Assembly (NCBI GenBank): GCA_027943245.1
Contig: JANDJZ010000845.1
Location: 1-13,306, forward strand
Source of the DNA: Acanthamoeba sp. SK_2022b
Taxonomy: Eukaryota > Discosea > Longamoebia > Acanthamoebidae
Direction: 5' to 3'
Length of the DNA: 13,306 bases
The position numbers and the translations under genes were made by a program. The notes under the pieces were generated by a model. That model ran no database searches and had not been told where the DNA came from. It saw only the letters and a list, made by a program, of their open reading frames with translations. Below, one piece after another: positions 8,110 through 13,306 of the stretch. Position 1 is the stretch's first letter. The number at the start of each line of letters is the position of its first letter.

Positions 8110-8948
8110 ATGGAAATGCTGCGGCAGGGCCTGCCAAAAGGTTTCTCCTCTTGGGTCCGCTGCTCTCGAGCAGGTAAAGGATAACAGGAGGGAGGTGCAG
8201 GTGGTTGGGCACTGCACAGCAAGTTGCCCGTTGCCCTCAAGGTGTGCTGCATAAAGTCAGTGGAGGAGGCATCGCTAGCCATCAGGTAGCGGCTTTCAGA
8301 CCGACACTGCCACCCTTTTTCCACACGGCAATAACCCACCGGGGTCGTTTGGGGTTTTGGGGGGGGGTAGGCATGGAGCGTCGGCTCTTGGGTTGGTGTC
8401 CAAGATGCCTTCCGGTAAAGTCCGTCGCGCCAGTGGCCTGGTCTTGCGCACCTCACGCTCACAGCGCAGAGACGTCTTGGTGCAGGGCCGGGATGCATCG
8501 ACGACGACACCATTGCGGAGATATGCGAGTGGCTGGCAGCAGAAGCGCCCCACGTGTGGTCGTTTCTGCTCACTCCCGCGCAGAGTGTGTCGGCCATCGT
8601 GAAGCAGCAGCAGCGCCTCAGGGCCAACACCATCCAGCTCGTGGACGCCCTCACCGACGGCTCCTATGCCGACCTGCGCAAAGCCCTGCCCTCGGTTAGG
8701 CTCGTCCAGGTGCCCGAGGCCCCTCCCTACTGCCATTTCTCCTCGCCATCGCCTGACGCTGTGGGGCCAACGTCAATGGCAGGTCCTCCACGTGGAAGAC
8801 GATTCGGTGGTGGCCCAGGCCCAGCAGCTTGGCCCGGAAGAGGTCGACGCCATTCTACTGGACTCGGGGCGGCCTTCGCTGGCCATCAAGGAGCTCGGCG
8901 GCACTGGTACTCTCCTCGCACATCACACATCACACACGCACACACACG

Positions 8949-9003
<55 letters not shown>

Positions 9004-9387
9004 ACACACACAACATCTGGCTCAGCCTCAGCGTTTTTGTGGTAGGTCGGGTACATGACTGGGCTATCTCCAAGCTGGTCGTGGAGGCCGCTCGAGTGCC
9101 AGTCTTCCTGGCTGGCGGGCTCAAGGACGCCAACGTAGCAGACGCCGTTCGTCTGGCACGATTCCCTCCCCCGCCCAACTGCTGTGACCGCCCCCTTCCC
9201 GTATACGATCTGTCCCCCCCACTTACTTCTTCGAATGGGCCGACAGGTCAAGCCGCACGGGTTGGATCTGTGCAGTGGACTCCGCAGCGGGCCCAACTTC
9301 GACCTCGACGAGGATAAGCTCGCCGCCTTCGTCCGGGCCGTTGCTTCGGCCGAAGGGGCAGCCGACACCGGCAGCGCCAAGCAATAA
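8110..9387 (+). CDS. Phosphoribosylanthranilate isomerase (TrpF)-like enzyme
   Basis: TIM-barrel enzyme of the family that converts N-(5-phosphoribosyl)anthranilate to CdRP in tryptophan synthesis. Exons: 8110-8154, 8224-8285, 8371-8414, 8486-8709, 8783-8906, 9046-9146, 9247-9387, giving 246 residues; all phases close. Strand 1 reads LKVCCIKSVEEA, with the catalytic Cys position (residue 23) of KVCGIT-type enzymes. Next come GASALGLVSKMPSGPG, assembled across an intron, and then NTIQLVDA. AILLDSG holds the catalytic Asp (residue 152). Phosphate-binding parts follow: GGTGRVHDWAIS, PVFLAGGL and GLDLCSGLRSG. Length and motifs fit a complete monofunctional enzyme. The KxCCI...MPSGPG...HDWAIS pattern resembles a bacterial TrpF-like subgroup as I remember it, so substrate and origin need checking. 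Exon 1 is the weakest call. The donor at 9147 is inferred and shortens the loop before VKPHG by about three residues. Intron 5 holds a (CA)n microsatellite. Confidence 0.8.
8919..9013 (+). repeat. (CA)n microsatellite
   Basis: Near-perfect CA repeat with a few CG interruptions, entirely inside intron 5 (8907-9045) of the TrpF-like gene. It begins 12 bp after the donor. Confidence 0.95.
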
Positions 9388-9561
9388 TAGCGCGGCTCAC
9401 GCCACAAAGCATTCTAACTAGTTCCACACACAAACGCTCTGGTATTTGCGGACATGTAGGTGGCGCTGTTGGTGGTAAGATGTTGTACGCGTCTGCTATT
9501 GGTAGGATGTTACCTCAGTTGTGGTGTGGCATTTTTTATTTTATTTTATTGACAGCCTTGA
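9388..9561. other. Convergent 3' spacer with PI3K poly(A) signals
   Basis: These 174 bp separate the TrpF-like stop from the PI3K stop. On the minus strand, overlapping AATAAA hexamers occur at 9535-9550 (plus-strand TTTATT), starting 11 bases past the PI3K stop. No AATAAA was seen for the plus-strand gene. Nothing else is recognisable. Confidence 0.6.
9535..9550 (-). terminator. Overlapping AATAAA poly(A) signals of the PI3K gene
   Basis: Three overlapping AATAAA hexamers on the minus strand lie just downstream of the PI3K stop codon at 9564-9562, implying a very short 3' UTR. Confidence 0.65.

Positions 9562-13306
<3,745 letters not shown>

Noticed and set aside
8174..8200. Alternative first intron of the TrpF-like gene (CAG|GTAAAG to GTGCAG)
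   Set aside because: Phase fits but the intron would be only 27 nt, well below every other intron here. The 69-nt intron 8155-8223 was preferred.
8919..9013. CA/TG repeats as telomeric or CRISPR-like arrays
   Set aside because: They are simple dinucleotide microsatellites inside spliced introns, without spacers or telomere units.

Overview
The window is nuclear DNA from a GC-rich, intron-dense eukaryote. Almost every gene is cut by short introns of about 63-166 nt. The 5' splice sites are mostly GTRCG-type, and the introns carry (CA)n/(TG)n microsatellites and G/C homopolymers. Together with the gene content (RFX factors, a class I-type PI3-kinase, a calcium-regulated actin-bundling-like protein, an F-box/Ras-like protein), this suggests a free-living amoebozoan, most likely Acanthamoeba or a close relative. 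That assignment is inference; no species marker is present.

Layout: (1) 1-1333, minus, an RFX-type winged-helix factor whose 3' end lies left of the window. (2) 1334-2458, a divergent spacer. (3) 2459-4709, plus, a second RFX paralogue arranged head-to-head with the first. (4) 4830-6209, plus, an actin-bundling-like coiled-coil protein, starting only 120 bp after RFX-B. (5) 6356-7771, minus, a predicted F-box plus Ras-like GTPase fusion ending in a CaaX box. (6) 7772-8109, a divergent promoter region with several dyads and a 22-bp-period direct repeat. (7) 8110-9387, plus, a phosphoribosylanthranilate isomerase (TrpF)-like enzyme. (8) 9562-13306, minus, the C2, helical and kinase domains of a phosphoinositide 3-kinase whose 5' end lies right of the window.

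Exon models were built by hand from splice sites, reading phase and alignment to remembered family consensus. In most genes the exon lengths and phases close exactly. Weak points are the first exon of the TrpF-like gene, one acceptor in the Ras part, and the joining of the F-box and Ras parts.

The genes do not form an operon or one pathway. PI3K, a Ras-like protein and an actin bundler are functionally compatible with motility and phagocytosis signalling, but adjacency alone does not show a link. The main points for a second look are the F-box/Ras fusion with degenerate switch motifs, the DFG-to-DFA change in the PI3K, the 5' splice-site consensus with C at +4, a GC-AG intron ending in a microsatellite, and the divergent RFX pair that differs by one intron.
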